A stretch of 64,000 bases of DNA from Bulleidia extructa W1219 (GTDB taxonomy: Bacteria > Bacillota_I > Bacilli_A > Erysipelotrichales > Erysipelotrichaceae), in contig NZ_ADFR01000016.1 in assembly GCF_000177375.1 (NCBI RefSeq), forward strand, positions 153,548 to 217,547. The letters run 5' to 3'. This document shows positions 16,256 through 25,084 of the stretch, piece after piece; the stretch's first letter is position 1, and each line of letters opens with the position of its first letter. The position numbers and the translations under genes are program-made. The notes under the pieces are model-generated. The model searched no databases, had not been told where the DNA came from, and saw only the letters and a program-made list of their open reading frames with translations.

Positions 16256-18236
16256 CATCATCCTCCATGTCATTCATGACTGTATAAATATCTTCGTGAC
16301 TATAACCTTGACTTAGGCAATAGCGATAAATTCGATTACGTAAATCGGATCCTTGACTCTTAAAAGCGTATCGTTTCTTGGCTTGATTGGCACATTTACG
16401 CAAATGTTCCAACTCCTTCGCATCCACTTTACTAAAATCCAATTGATTTAAAACACCATCAATCACTTCATTTGTATAGCCCCTTTGATGAAGTCTCATA
16501 CGGATGGAATCCTTTGTCTTCCTTACAGAATATGACGATGATTTCAGGACTTTTTTAGCGTATTCCAACGCAAAATTTTCTTCCTGTTCTTCTTTTTGCG
16601 ATAAAACTTTTTGAATGAGATACTCTGAAATTCCCTTTTTAGCCAAACGACGACGAACCTCATTTTCTCCAAGCAAAGACGCAAACAAAGAATGAAGGTG
16701 TTCTCTGGCGTATCGTTCATCATTTAAATAGCCCTTTTCTTTTAAGGATTGAATGATGATTCGAACGCTCTCCAAAGAACAAGAAGTATTCTGAGTTAAC
16801 CAGTCTACAATCTCTTTTTGGCTTCGATCTTTGATGGCTAATTTTCTCAAACAAGCTTGATAGGCCGCTGTTTGGACTTCTTTTGTTTTTAAAATGTCAT
16901 AGACATATCGACCAAAAAAACCATGGGCTCTTAAGCCATACTCATAATAATCATCTACTGATACTTTTAGACGCAATTCCTCTTGATCGCTCGTTCTTAA
17001 ATACAACTCCACAATCGAATCCTTGGTTCGCATACGTAATATTTCATATTGAATTCGATTTGAATCAATGGCTCGACTATAGACATCCAAGACCTTTGTA
17101 TAAAAGGTTTCTGCATCAAACGGTTTTGACACTTCCACGCAACGTTTTCGATATTGCTCGTATTGGTTTAAATCCATTTTCTCAAACTCTAAAATAGAAG
17201 TAGCCAAACTTTCTTCATCCGCAAAGAACCACCCTGTTGCACCGGGAATCAGTAAATGATCTAAAACTTCATCTTTTCTAGCAAATAAAGGTAATCCTGA
17301 AGATAGAGCTTCAATAAATGTCATTCCTTGTGTTTCTGATAAAGAAGCTGACACAAACGCTTCACTACTGCGATATAAATCCGGAACTATTTCGCGTGAA
17401 ATAGGCCCCGTTATAATAACGTCTTTTTCCAGTCCTTGCTTCGCAACTAGTTTTTGAAGACTTTCTAAATCAGGCCCACCACCAACAATCACCAACTGAC
17501 TTTTCGCTCCTTTTTTAAGAGCTGTTTGATATCCAGCAATCACCAAATCTAAAGACTTTTCCTTTGCTAAACGTCCCACATAAATAATAATAGAACGGTC
17601 TAAAGATAATCCATATTTTCGACGGGTTTCCTGTTTTTGTTCTTGGCTAAACTCCTCGGGATTAAAACGATCTAAAGAAAGCCCCGTTGGAATAACCGTT
17701 AATTTTCTCTGGATTTCATACTTCTCCAACATTTCTTTGGTTTTAATGGAAGGGGTAATCACTTCTTGTGAACTTTCCCCATATAGTTTTGACAATTTAG
17801 CAACCGCCATTTTGCCAACTTCATCCACTGCTTTCGAATTAAGCAAGTTCACATAATGGGTATAATCTTCATAAGTCGTATGATAAGTTGATACCAAAGG
17901 AATATTCAAATGTTTGGCACAAATACGAGCAAAAATACCCACTCCAAATTCTGTTTGAGCATGAATGATTTGTAAATTTAAAGAACGAATCACTTCTAAA
18001 GCTTGCGAATGAAAAGGAGAAGTCATTACATAACCGTATAAAAATTTTAACTGAATCCCATTCAGACGCAATACGTCGTGGCTTTCATTCCATTCCATAC
18101 TTTCTTTTCCACGATAGGTTGTAACCACGTAAACCTCATGACCATGTCTTTTGAGTTCTTGAAAAAGGATATAGGTTGAATTCGCTACCCCATTAATTTC
18201 CGGTACAAAAGTATCTGAAAATAACCCAATTTTCAT
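16248..18236 (-). CDS. Glycosyltransferase (GT4, monoglucosyl-diacylglycerol-synthase-like) fused to RecX
   Basis: One uninterrupted 662-residue frame. Residues 1 to about 390 are a GT-B family 4 transferase: LFSDTFVPEINGVANS, HAQTEFGVGIFAR, YVGRLAKEKS and the E-x7-E motif at 301-309 (ETQGMTFIE). This resembles Acholeplasma/streptococcal enzymes that add glucose to diacylglycerol. Residues about 394-662 form a full RecX-type protein: an N-terminal beta region (ILRMRTKDSIVELYLR), then tandem three-helix repeats such as SLKEKGYLNDERYAREHLHS and RRRLAKKGISEYLIQKVL. RecX normally binds RecA filaments and inhibits recombination. I know of no functional link between the halves. GGAGGGGACTTTC precedes the ATG. 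Confidence 0.88.
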   Translation of the reverse strand: MKIGLFSDTFVPEINGVANSTYILFQELKRHGHEVYVVTTYRGKESMEWNESHDVLRLNGIQLKFLYGYVMTSPFHSQALEVIRSLNLQIIHAQTEFGVGIFARICAKHLNIPLVSTYHTTYEDYTHYVNLLNSKAVDEVGKMAVAKLSKLYGESSQEVITPSIKTKEMLEKYEIQRKLTVIPTGLSLDRFNPEEFSQEQKQETRRKYGLSLDRSIIIYVGRLAKEKSLDLVIAGYQTALKKGAKSQLVIVGGGPDLESLQKLVAKQGLEKDVIITGPISREIVPDLYRSSEAFVSASLSETQGMTFIEALSSGLPLFARKDEVLDHLLIPGATGWFFADEESLATSILEFEKMDLNQYEQYRKRCVEVSKPFDAETFYTKVLDVYSRAIDSNRIQYEILRMRTKDSIVELYLRTSDQEELRLKVSVDDYYEYGLRAHGFFGRYVYDILKTKEVQTAAYQACLRKLAIKDRSQKEIVDWLTQNTSCSLESVRIIIQSLKEKGYLNDERYAREHLHSLFASLLGENEVRRRLAKKGISEYLIQKVLSQKEEQEENFALEYAKKVLKSSSYSVRKTKDSIRMRLHQRGYTNEVIDGVLNQLDFSKVDAKELEHLRKCANQAKKRYAFKSQGSDLRNRIYRYCLSQGYSHEDIYTVMNDMEDDDA

Positions 18237-18248
18237 GAAAGTCCCCTC

Positions 18249-19280
18249 CTATTCGGTTTTCATTTTCACAATAAAAAACACCATTGCTCCAATGATTAAA
18301 GTTAAATAAAAAGTTGATAAACGCCATAAAATCATAATTGATGTGGCTTGCGCTGAAGTGAAAATAGTGGAAAACATCAATACAAAGGTTGCTTCTGTTC
18401 CCCCACTACTTCCAGGCATAGGTAAAAATGCATTCACCATGGCCACAAAAGAACTCAAAGCTATCATATCTAAAATAGTTTTCATAGTGAATGGAATATG
18501 TAAGGCCCAAGCACAAAGAACAGGAACAGAATAAATAATTAAAAAGCGCATAAGATTAATACTGACTAATTGATACACCAAACGATGATTTTGATGAAGC
18601 GTCGTGATTTCCTGAGCCAAATTCTCTAAAGTCTTATCTAAACGACTCAAAGAAGTTTTGACATCCTTTACCAGATGCAATTTAGCTCCTATATAGATTC
18701 CTTTAGTTGTGAGCCATGTATAAAACTTTTTAGATTTCGCCAACAAAATCAAGAACATAATAATCCCCAAGGCAATCGCAAATCCGCCTAAAACAATCGC
18801 AAAAAAAGAAGAATAAGTGCGATAAAAATAACCAAAACGCATGAGTAATAAAGCCAAGACAACGGCAATCATGGTTCCCTGATAAACAATAAAATCAAGC
18901 CAAAGGACACCAACAGCCCTGGAAACAGAAACACCTTGTTTACGGAAAACATAAAGTTGAGCCACCTGTCCACCTGAAGCTCCTGGTGTAATGTTATTGA
19001 AAAGACCCGCTATATAAGCATTCACAAAACCTTCTTTAAAATGATAGTTTTTGTAATTAGCTTGTACTTCTAAAGCCAAGCCCTTCCCTAACAGTGCCTT
19101 TTCTAACACCAATAAAACCACTAATAACCATAAAATCCAAGGATTAGCGGCTTTTAAATGATTAATCACATCTTGGTAATGATCTTTTAAAGTCATATAA
19201 AACACAAAACCCGTCAGCGCAAAAACTAAAAAAATATTAAATACCGTATTTTTAAACAGCTTTTTCAGAAATTTTAGCAT
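18249..19280 (-). CDS. Flippase-like integral membrane protein (LPG synthase TM family)
   Basis: This 343-residue polytopic protein has about eight hydrophobic segments and the family features FNNITPGASGGQVAQLYVF and FLPMPGSSGGTEATFVLMF. It belongs to the lysylphosphatidylglycerol synthetase membrane-domain/UPF0104 group. Genes of this group often neighbour glycolipid glycosyltransferases, and here it lies 12 bases upstream of one, so a role in moving glycolipid or another lipid across the membrane is plausible but unproven. The ATG lacks a ribosome site and lies exactly six bases from a TATAAT, suggesting a leaderless transcript. Confidence 0.88.
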   Translation of the reverse strand: MLKFLKKLFKNTVFNIFLVFALTGFVFYMTLKDHYQDVINHLKAANPWILWLLVVLLVLEKALLGKGLALEVQANYKNYHFKEGFVNAYIAGLFNNITPGASGGQVAQLYVFRKQGVSVSRAVGVLWLDFIVYQGTMIAVVLALLLMRFGYFYRTYSSFFAIVLGGFAIALGIIMFLILLAKSKKFYTWLTTKGIYIGAKLHLVKDVKTSLSRLDKTLENLAQEITTLHQNHRLVYQLVSINLMRFLIIYSVPVLCAWALHIPFTMKTILDMIALSSFVAMVNAFLPMPGSSGGTEATFVLMFSTIFTSAQATSIMILWRLSTFYLTLIIGAMVFFIVKMKTE

Positions 19281-19286
19281 ACGTTC

Positions 19287-19292
19287 ATTATA
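19287..19292 (-). promoter_or_regulatory. -10 box of the flippase/GT-RecX/murT operon (possibly leaderless)
   Basis: TATAAT on the minus strand, followed by six bases (GAACGT) and the ATG at 19280. No good -35 hexamer is seen. Transcription starting seven bases after the -10 box would begin on the start codon itself. Confidence 0.5.
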
Positions 19293-19387
19293 CTATCCTT
19301 TCCTTATTTTGAACATTTCACGTGTTGGTCTATATCCAAAAAACAACCTGCTATAAATAATGATTTCAACCATGTTTCTTTCTCCAG

Positions 19388-19414
19388 AAAAAAAGCGATA
19401 TCGCATTCTATCGC
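19388..19414 (-). terminator. Intrinsic terminator after the DUF1648-like gene
   Basis: Read leftward, GCGATA pairs with TATCGC around an 8-base loop and is followed by TTTTTTT. It lies 24 bases beyond the stop of the gene at 19438. Confidence 0.75.
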
Positions 19415-19437
19415 CCGTATCTTGATCATTATGATTG

Positions 19438-19722
19438 TTACTTGTTAAATAATAAAGTGACAATCAATAATAAAATTCCAATCATTGAAACTATTAAATA
19501 ATTCTTTTTTTCTTGAAAAAAATAGTAGCCCAATCCACCACCGATTGAAAATAAGATAGGTAATCCAACAGCCAATATTTTAGGATATGTATTAGATGGA
19601 TTCCCTGAAAAATCTATCTGCACTGTCACCACTTCCGGCAAGACAATATAACTATAGATACCCAAGACAACTGATATGATCACAATCACTCCTACTATCA
19701 CTTTTTTCTTCATCTCCATCAT
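19438..19722 (-). CDS. Small membrane protein, DUF1648-like
   Basis: About 94 residues with three hydrophobic segments: near the N-terminus, around PKILAVGLPILFSIGGGLGYY, and a C-terminal helix. The segment after the first helix, LPEVVTVQIDFSGNPSNTYPK, resembles the DUF1648 pattern of SdpI-type immunity/membrane proteins. The ATG at 19722 (or 19719) follows AGGCAGGT; a longer in-frame start at 19776 has no ribosome site. It stands apart between two operons. Function unknown. Confidence 0.6.
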   Translation of the reverse strand: MMEMKKKVIVGVIVIISVVLGIYSYIVLPEVVTVQIDFSGNPSNTYPKILAVGLPILFSIGGGLGYYFFQEKKNYLIVSMIGILLLIVTLLFNK

Positions 19723-19836
19723 TGATACCTGCCTTTCAACCATTTCATACAATACCCAAGCCATCTCCACTATCATTTTTATCCCATGATCTTATTTTTT
19801 TAAACTGAAACATGATTTTATATTTTCACGACTCCA

Positions 19837-20149
19837 TCACATCGTATCGTTCCACACCTCTATCTCATCCATCCACGATAAAGGATCCTGTCCGCGCTTC
19901 CGTTTACCTTTTTCACGAACTTCATACTGCATAGTTTCCGAAAACAAACAACCCTTGATCTGAATCGTTAACTGTAGATACCCTTCTTTATTAAGATCTA
20001 ATTTTATATGAATATTCTTATACTTTCTACCAAGTGCCTCATATATCTTCACCACATCATTTATTTTATGAGTTGAACAGAAACTCCCTCTTCACATAAG
20101 GGACAATCTCTTTTTTCACCTCTTCTTTGTTCGCTCTTTGTTGCTTCAT
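19837..20149 (-). pseudogene. Possible frameshifted small gene
   Basis: A 72-codon open frame (19837-20055, GTG start, no ribosome site) encodes a soluble, lysine-rich product containing VKIYEALGRKYKNIHIKLDL. Just upstream an ATG at 20149 opens a different frame (MKQQRANKEEVKKEIVPYVK) that stops at 20066. A third frame through the same stretch reads RDCPLCEEGVSVQLIK and stops just before the 72-codon frame. A single indel near 20060-20070 would join the downstream frame to either upstream frame into a protein of roughly 100 residues. I do not recognise it. It could be a decayed gene, a sequence error, or two tiny genes. Confidence 0.4.
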
Positions 20150-20241
20150 TTTTTCTACCCTATAGCCTCTTCTTCATTTTAGTATCATTTTTTACTCTTA
20201 TCCAGTTCATTTCTAATCCAAATTCATCATCATATTCCAAC

Positions 20242-20281
20242 AAAAAACAATATCACTGGCAAAAATATGCGTGATATTGTT
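20242..20281 (-). terminator. Terminator of the V-ATPase/glycosyltransferase operon
   Basis: Read leftward, AACAATATCAC pairs perfectly with GTGATATTGTT (11 bp) and is followed by a T run. It lies three bases past the stop of the glycosyltransferase. Confidence 0.9.
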
Positions 20282-20284
20282 ATC

Positions 20285-21289
20285 TTACTGCTTCCATACG
20301 GATTCATAGACTTCTTTTAATTGTTCACCGATTTTTTCGATTTGCCTTTCTTTAGCCACCAAATAACCTTGTTCTGAAAGATCAGGCAATTGATGTTCTA
20401 CAATACCTTGAAGCTTTTCTATAAACTCTCCATTATCTTTCGCTAAATACGCATTTTGACCATCCTTCAGCCAAGGATGATAACAACCAATATCTCTTAA
20501 AAGAACTGATTGTTTTGAAGCCAACGCCTCTAGCACTACAATGCCTTCCGTTTCTTCATAACTAGGAAAGAAAAAACAATCCGCATCATGATACGCTCCT
20601 TCAATCAACGCTCCTTTCACATAACCGGGAAAAAGACAATTCTTAGGAGCCTCTTGAATAGCTAAAGTAATTTCCGGTGGAATAATCAGCTTAGAAATAT
20701 CACCAAACCAAATGAAGGTATATTCCGGCAATCGTTTCGCCACTTCAATAAAATCAAGAATACCCTTTCGCTTAAACAACAATCCCACTCCCATGACTAC
20801 TTTTTGATTGGGTTGTATATAAAAATAATCACGATATAATTGGATCTTTTGTTTATCATAAGCATAGCGATTTAAATCAATCCCATTAGAAATCGCATAA
20901 ATTTTTTGTGTTAATCCATACCCTTCCAACAAAGATTTCGAATAAGGAGTGGGCGTAATAATGGCATCAGCCTGTTTGTACAAATCCACCAAACGAATCT
21001 TCACAAATGGGGCAATCATATTGGAAAAAGTAAACGAATTACGGAAATCTTCCATCGTACTATGGGCATGATAGATGACTTTCTTTCCTCTTTTTTTAGC
21101 ATGATGAATGATCGCATCTGAATTCATTCCCCAAGTATTAATATGTAAAATATCATAGTCATCTGCCCAAGGATCAGTGGTATACTCCACTCCTTGTGAA
21201 CTAAGAGCTTTCATTTGATGCTGAAGAGCCCGACCAATTCCGGACTTTGCCAAAGCATCTTGCCCTTCAAAGTATAGTAAAACTTTCAT
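20285..21289 (-). CDS. GT4 glycosyltransferase, diglucosyl-diacylglycerol-synthase-like
   Basis: This 334-residue protein opens MKVLLYFEGQDALAKSGIGR and continues RALQHQMKAL, the pattern of Acholeplasma DGS and streptococcal CpoA, which add a second glucose to monoglucosyl-diacylglycerol at the inner face of the membrane. The GT-B E-x7-E motif appears as ETEGIVVLE. The product of the GT half of the fusion at 16248-18236 would be its substrate. Its ATG overlaps the stop of atpD by four bases, so it is translated and transcribed with the V-ATPase, an unusual arrangement. An 11-bp terminator follows. Confidence 0.85.
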   Translation of the reverse strand: MKVLLYFEGQDALAKSGIGRALQHQMKALSSQGVEYTTDPWADDYDILHINTWGMNSDAIIHHAKKRGKKVIYHAHSTMEDFRNSFTFSNMIAPFVKIRLVDLYKQADAIITPTPYSKSLLEGYGLTQKIYAISNGIDLNRYAYDKQKIQLYRDYFYIQPNQKVVMGVGLLFKRKGILDFIEVAKRLPEYTFIWFGDISKLIIPPEITLAIQEAPKNCLFPGYVKGALIEGAYHDADCFFFPSYEETEGIVVLEALASKQSVLLRDIGCYHPWLKDGQNAYLAKDNGEFIEKLQGIVEHQLPDLSEQGYLVAKERQIEKIGEQLKEVYESVWKQ

Positions 21290-21909
21290 AAAACTTGTTT
21301 TTCCTTTTGTGCTTTAATCACCTTCAAGCGAGAAAATTCTTCTCTTTCCTTTTCTTCCAAAGAGGCGGAAATGCGTTGAATTTGTGAAGATAAACGAGGA
21401 AGAACGACATTTTTTAAAGCGTTCGCCCTTTTTTGAGTTTGAGCAATCGAAGAAGCCAAACGATAGACCGCATTATCTACCTCTGCTAAGGTATAACTTA
21501 ATTCTTTGATTTTTTGAAACTGTAAATACGCTTCATCAATACGCGAAGAAGTATTTTGAAGACCATAAGGAATTTCCCGGTTTTCTTTTGGAGTGTATAG
21601 AACATTTGGGATTTCAACACCCATGACAGAACGATACGTTAGTTCCACATCCTCTTCTAACGTTACTTGTTCTGCAATCGACTGAATGATTCCTGAAGAC
21701 ATATTGGCTTGTTGAAGAAGATAATATCCAAGATGATAGGCTTCTGTGATTTCCTTACGAAGTACCTTGACCTTTTCTACCATCTCCATCATTTCCTTGA
21801 TTAAAATATTTCGCTTGCGATCCATCAAATCATACCCGTTTTTCGCTAAATCATACGAATGTTTTAAACGAAGTAGGTTTCCTTTTGTCATCGGGATCTG
21901 AGTAGGCAT
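21286..21909 (-). CDS. atpD: V-type ATPase subunit D
   Basis: This 207-residue protein forms the central stalk of the V1 sector. It has the typical N-terminal coiled coil (TKGNLLRLKHSYDLAKNGYDLMDRKRNIL in part) and a matching C-terminal coiled coil (RANALKNVVLPRLSSQIQRI). It overlaps atpB by one base at its start and the glycosyltransferase at its end. Length matches the family. Confidence 0.95.
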   Translation of the reverse strand: MPTQIPMTKGNLLRLKHSYDLAKNGYDLMDRKRNILIKEMMEMVEKVKVLRKEITEAYHLGYYLLQQANMSSGIIQSIAEQVTLEEDVELTYRSVMGVEIPNVLYTPKENREIPYGLQNTSSRIDEAYLQFQKIKELSYTLAEVDNAVYRLASSIAQTQKRANALKNVVLPRLSSQIQRISASLEEKEREEFSRLKVIKAQKEKQVL

Positions 21910-23324
21910 TACACCACTCCCTTTCTCGCCAGATCAATCACATTTTGAGCTCTTTGCGGATGATAATATTCCTTGATTAAATCATCATCCAACCGATCTA
22001 AAGCTTCTTTTGGAAGGATGGCTAATAAAGCCCAAGCCAAATCTAAAGTTTCAATGATCGATCGATCATCCCCTTTTTGACCAATAAAGACCTCTTCTAC
22101 CTGACGACCAAATTTCATATATAGCTGATCTGTTTCGGATAATTCATCTTCTCCAATGACCGAAGCTAAAGAACGAGCTTCTTGTACTTTTGAATACGAA
22201 GCGAATAATTGGTTGGCGACAGATTGATGATCTTTACGAGTATATCCTTCGCCAATACCATCCTTCATCAAACGAGATAAAGAAGAAAGAATCCCGATAG
22301 GAGGTTGAATACCATTCATGAATAAGTCGCGATCCAAAACAATCTGTCCTTCTGTGATATATCCCGTTAAGTCCGGAACCGGGTGAGTAATATCATCATT
22401 TGGCATTGTTAGAATCGGAATCTGTGTCACGGAACCTTTTCCTCCTTGAATGATACCGGCTCTTTCATAAAGTGAAGCCAAATCAGAATATAAATAGCCG
22501 GGATATCCTTTACGAGAAGGAATTTCTCCTAAAGTACTAGAAAACTCGCGGACAGCTTCACAATAAGACGTCATATCTGTCAAAATAACCAATACATTTT
22601 GATGCTCTTCAAAGGCTAAATATTCAGCAGCGGTTAAAGCTACACGCGGTGTCATCATTCTTTCTAAAATCGGATCATCAGCCAAATTTAAATACATGCA
22701 GACTTTTTCCATGACCCCTGTTTCTTCAAAAGCTTTTTGAAAAATGTCCGCCACATCTTTTTTAACTCCCATCGCTCCAAATACAATACAAAATTTATCC
22801 GCATCTTCCCCTGTTAAATGAGCTTGGCGAACAATTTGAATCGCTAATTGATCATGAGGTAATCCAAAACCGGAAAAAATAGGCAACTTTTGACCTCGAA
22901 TCAACGTATTTAAACCATCAATAGCCGAGATGCCGGTATTGATATAATGACGAGGATATTGACGTGAAATCGGATTTAAAGGTCTACCGTTCACATCTTC
23001 ATAGTTTTTTACAAAGACCGGTCCTAAATCATCTATCGGTTCTCCTAATCCGTTAAAAATACGTCCTAAAATTTCTTTTGAAACCCCTAACTCCATGGGA
23101 TGACCCAAGAATTTCGTTTTAGTATCCGTCTTTGAAAATTCATCCGTTCCTTCAAAAACTTGAATAATGGCTTTATCACCTTGAATTTGAACCACACGAC
23201 CAGAGCGACGACGACCATCCTTCAGTTGAATCTGAACCATTTCTTCATTGGATACTCCTTCACAATGATCTAAAGCGACTAGAGAACCTTGAATTTGAGA
23301 TAATCCTAATTTTCGAATACTCAT
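21909..23324 (-). CDS. atpB: V-type ATPase subunit B
   Basis: This 471-residue non-catalytic nucleotide-binding subunit alternates with subunit A in the V1 hexamer. Characteristic segments are GEPIDDLGPVFVKNYEDVNG, PIFSGFGLPHDQLAIQIVRQ (in place of a Walker A loop) and ITEGQIVLDRDLF. Its gene follows atpA after 10 bases with an AGGAGG-type site. Length and motifs are complete. Confidence 0.97.
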   Translation of the reverse strand: MSIRKLGLSQIQGSLVALDHCEGVSNEEMVQIQLKDGRRRSGRVVQIQGDKAIIQVFEGTDEFSKTDTKTKFLGHPMELGVSKEILGRIFNGLGEPIDDLGPVFVKNYEDVNGRPLNPISRQYPRHYINTGISAIDGLNTLIRGQKLPIFSGFGLPHDQLAIQIVRQAHLTGEDADKFCIVFGAMGVKKDVADIFQKAFEETGVMEKVCMYLNLADDPILERMMTPRVALTAAEYLAFEEHQNVLVILTDMTSYCEAVREFSSTLGEIPSRKGYPGYLYSDLASLYERAGIIQGGKGSVTQIPILTMPNDDITHPVPDLTGYITEGQIVLDRDLFMNGIQPPIGILSSLSRLMKDGIGEGYTRKDHQSVANQLFASYSKVQEARSLASVIGEDELSETDQLYMKFGRQVEEVFIGQKGDDRSIIETLDLAWALLAILPKEALDRLDDDLIKEYYHPQRAQNVIDLARKGVV

Positions 23325-23334
23325 GGTATTCCTC

Positions 23335-25083
23335 CTATCGTATCGTTGCTAGTGCAGCATGAATCTTATCTTTAAAATCATCCAGCACTTCCAAGTGGTC
23401 ATTTAAAACTGTATATTTTATTTTGATGACTTCCTCAAAAATACCTGTCTTCAAAATCAAAGACATAGGAATATGTTTCTTCACTAAAGGAAGACATGCC
23501 TGATTCAAATCATGAATCACTTGTAACATCTTCAATTGTTTTTCCATCGGGACATAAGTATCTTCTTTGTGGAAAGAATTTTGTTGCAGATAACCAACGC
23601 GAACCACCCGAGCCATTTCTAACAATAACTTCTGATCATCCGGTAAAACATCCGCTCCAATCAAACGCACAATTTCCATCAATCTACCTTCTTCGTGTAA
23701 AATTTGTTGTATTTCTTCTCTTAAATCTAAGAAATCACGAGATACTTCATGATTGTAATACGGCGTTAACTCTCCTATATAATCGGAGTAAGAATCACTC
23801 CAATTGACTGCCGGATAGTGACGAGCATACGCTAAATTTTTATCTAAAGCCCAAAAACAGCGAACAAAGCGACGAGTATTTTGGGTCACAGGTTCTGAAA
23901 AATCAGCCCCTTGAGGAGACACAGCTCCGATCAAAGAAACCGATCCTTTTTGACCATTTAACGTTTCTACCATACCGGCTCTTTCATAAAATTGTGCAAT
24001 TCGACTTGGAAGATAAGACGGAAATCCTTCTTCCGCCGGCATTTCTTCTAAACGTCCGGAAATTTCCCGCAAAGCCTCTGCCCAACGGGAGGTGCTGTCT
24101 GCCATTAAAGCCACATGATAGCCCATATCACGATAATATTCAGCAATCGTTACCCCTGTATAAATAGAAGCTTCCCGAGCCGCCACCGGCATATTTGATG
24201 TATTGGCGATCAAACAGGTCCGATCTAATAAAGGTTGATTGCTCTTAGGGTCTACCAATTGTGAAAATTCTTCTAAAACTTGTGTCATTTCATTCCCACG
24301 TTCACCACAACCGACATAAATAATAATATCCGCATCACACCACTTAGCAATCTGATGTTGCATCATCGTCTTACCAGCTCCAAAACCACCCGGAATCGCA
24401 GCTGAACCACCTTTAGCTAATGGAAATAAAGTATCAATAACACGTTGACCTGTGATCAAAGGAACTTGAATTCTCTGTCTTTTCCTGATCGGACGGGGAG
24501 TACGAATCGGCCATTGCTGTGTTAAGGTAAACGGAATGATTTTTTCATTTTTATCCAATTTTACCTCGATAATAGTGTCCTTAACCGTATACAATCCATT
24601 TTCTTGCACACAAACCACCGTTCCACTCATTCCTATAGGCACTAAAGAACGATGTTCAATCAAAGAAGTCTCAGGACATCTAGCAAAAACATCTCCTTCA
24701 TTCACATGTTCTCCTACATGAACTTCTATAGAAACATCCCATTTTTTCTCCTCATTCAAGGCAGGAATCGGATCCCCCGCTACAATGAAAGAACCCTGTT
24801 GTGCTTGAATAGCCATCAAAGGACGCTCAATACCATCAAAGATATTTCCTAAAATACCTGGTCCCAATGTCACATTTAATAAACTGCCCATACCAACGAC
24901 CGGATCTCCCTTACGAAGACCAACTGTGGATTCATAAACCTGAATCATTGTCTTGGTTACATCAATACGAATGACTTCTCCTAATAAACCTTCTTTTCCA
25001 ACACGAACGACTTCCTTCATACTAAAAGAGTGTGTTTCCAAGACCGAAATAACCGACCCGTTGATAGAATAAATTTCAGCCAT
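23335..25083 (-). CDS. atpA: V-type ATPase catalytic subunit A
   Basis: This 582-residue catalytic subunit carries the Walker A loop GGFGAGKTMMQHQIAKW, the family-specific non-homologous insertion (about residues 110-190), ECGERGNEM-type (here GCGERGNEMTQVLEEF) and the LMADSTSRWAEALREI segment. It hydrolyses or makes ATP coupled to ion movement through subunits I and K. The ATG at 25083 fits AGAGGTG at a six-base spacing; a GTG three codons upstream is less likely. It begins one base after atpE. Confidence 0.97.
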   Translation of the reverse strand: MAEIYSINGSVISVLETHSFSMKEVVRVGKEGLLGEVIRIDVTKTMIQVYESTVGLRKGDPVVGMGSLLNVTLGPGILGNIFDGIERPLMAIQAQQGSFIVAGDPIPALNEEKKWDVSIEVHVGEHVNEGDVFARCPETSLIEHRSLVPIGMSGTVVCVQENGLYTVKDTIIEVKLDKNEKIIPFTLTQQWPIRTPRPIRKRQRIQVPLITGQRVIDTLFPLAKGGSAAIPGGFGAGKTMMQHQIAKWCDADIIIYVGCGERGNEMTQVLEEFSQLVDPKSNQPLLDRTCLIANTSNMPVAAREASIYTGVTIAEYYRDMGYHVALMADSTSRWAEALREISGRLEEMPAEEGFPSYLPSRIAQFYERAGMVETLNGQKGSVSLIGAVSPQGADFSEPVTQNTRRFVRCFWALDKNLAYARHYPAVNWSDSYSDYIGELTPYYNHEVSRDFLDLREEIQQILHEEGRLMEIVRLIGADVLPDDQKLLLEMARVVRVGYLQQNSFHKEDTYVPMEKQLKMLQVIHDLNQACLPLVKKHIPMSLILKTGIFEEVIKIKYTVLNDHLEVLDDFKDKIHAALATIR

Positions 25084-25084
25084 A

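Noticed and set aside
18237..18248. A split of the GT-RecX gene by a hidden stop
   Set aside because: The frame is continuous from 18236 to 16248 and includes the RecX N-terminal beta region directly after the GT domain, so it does not look like two genes misread as one.
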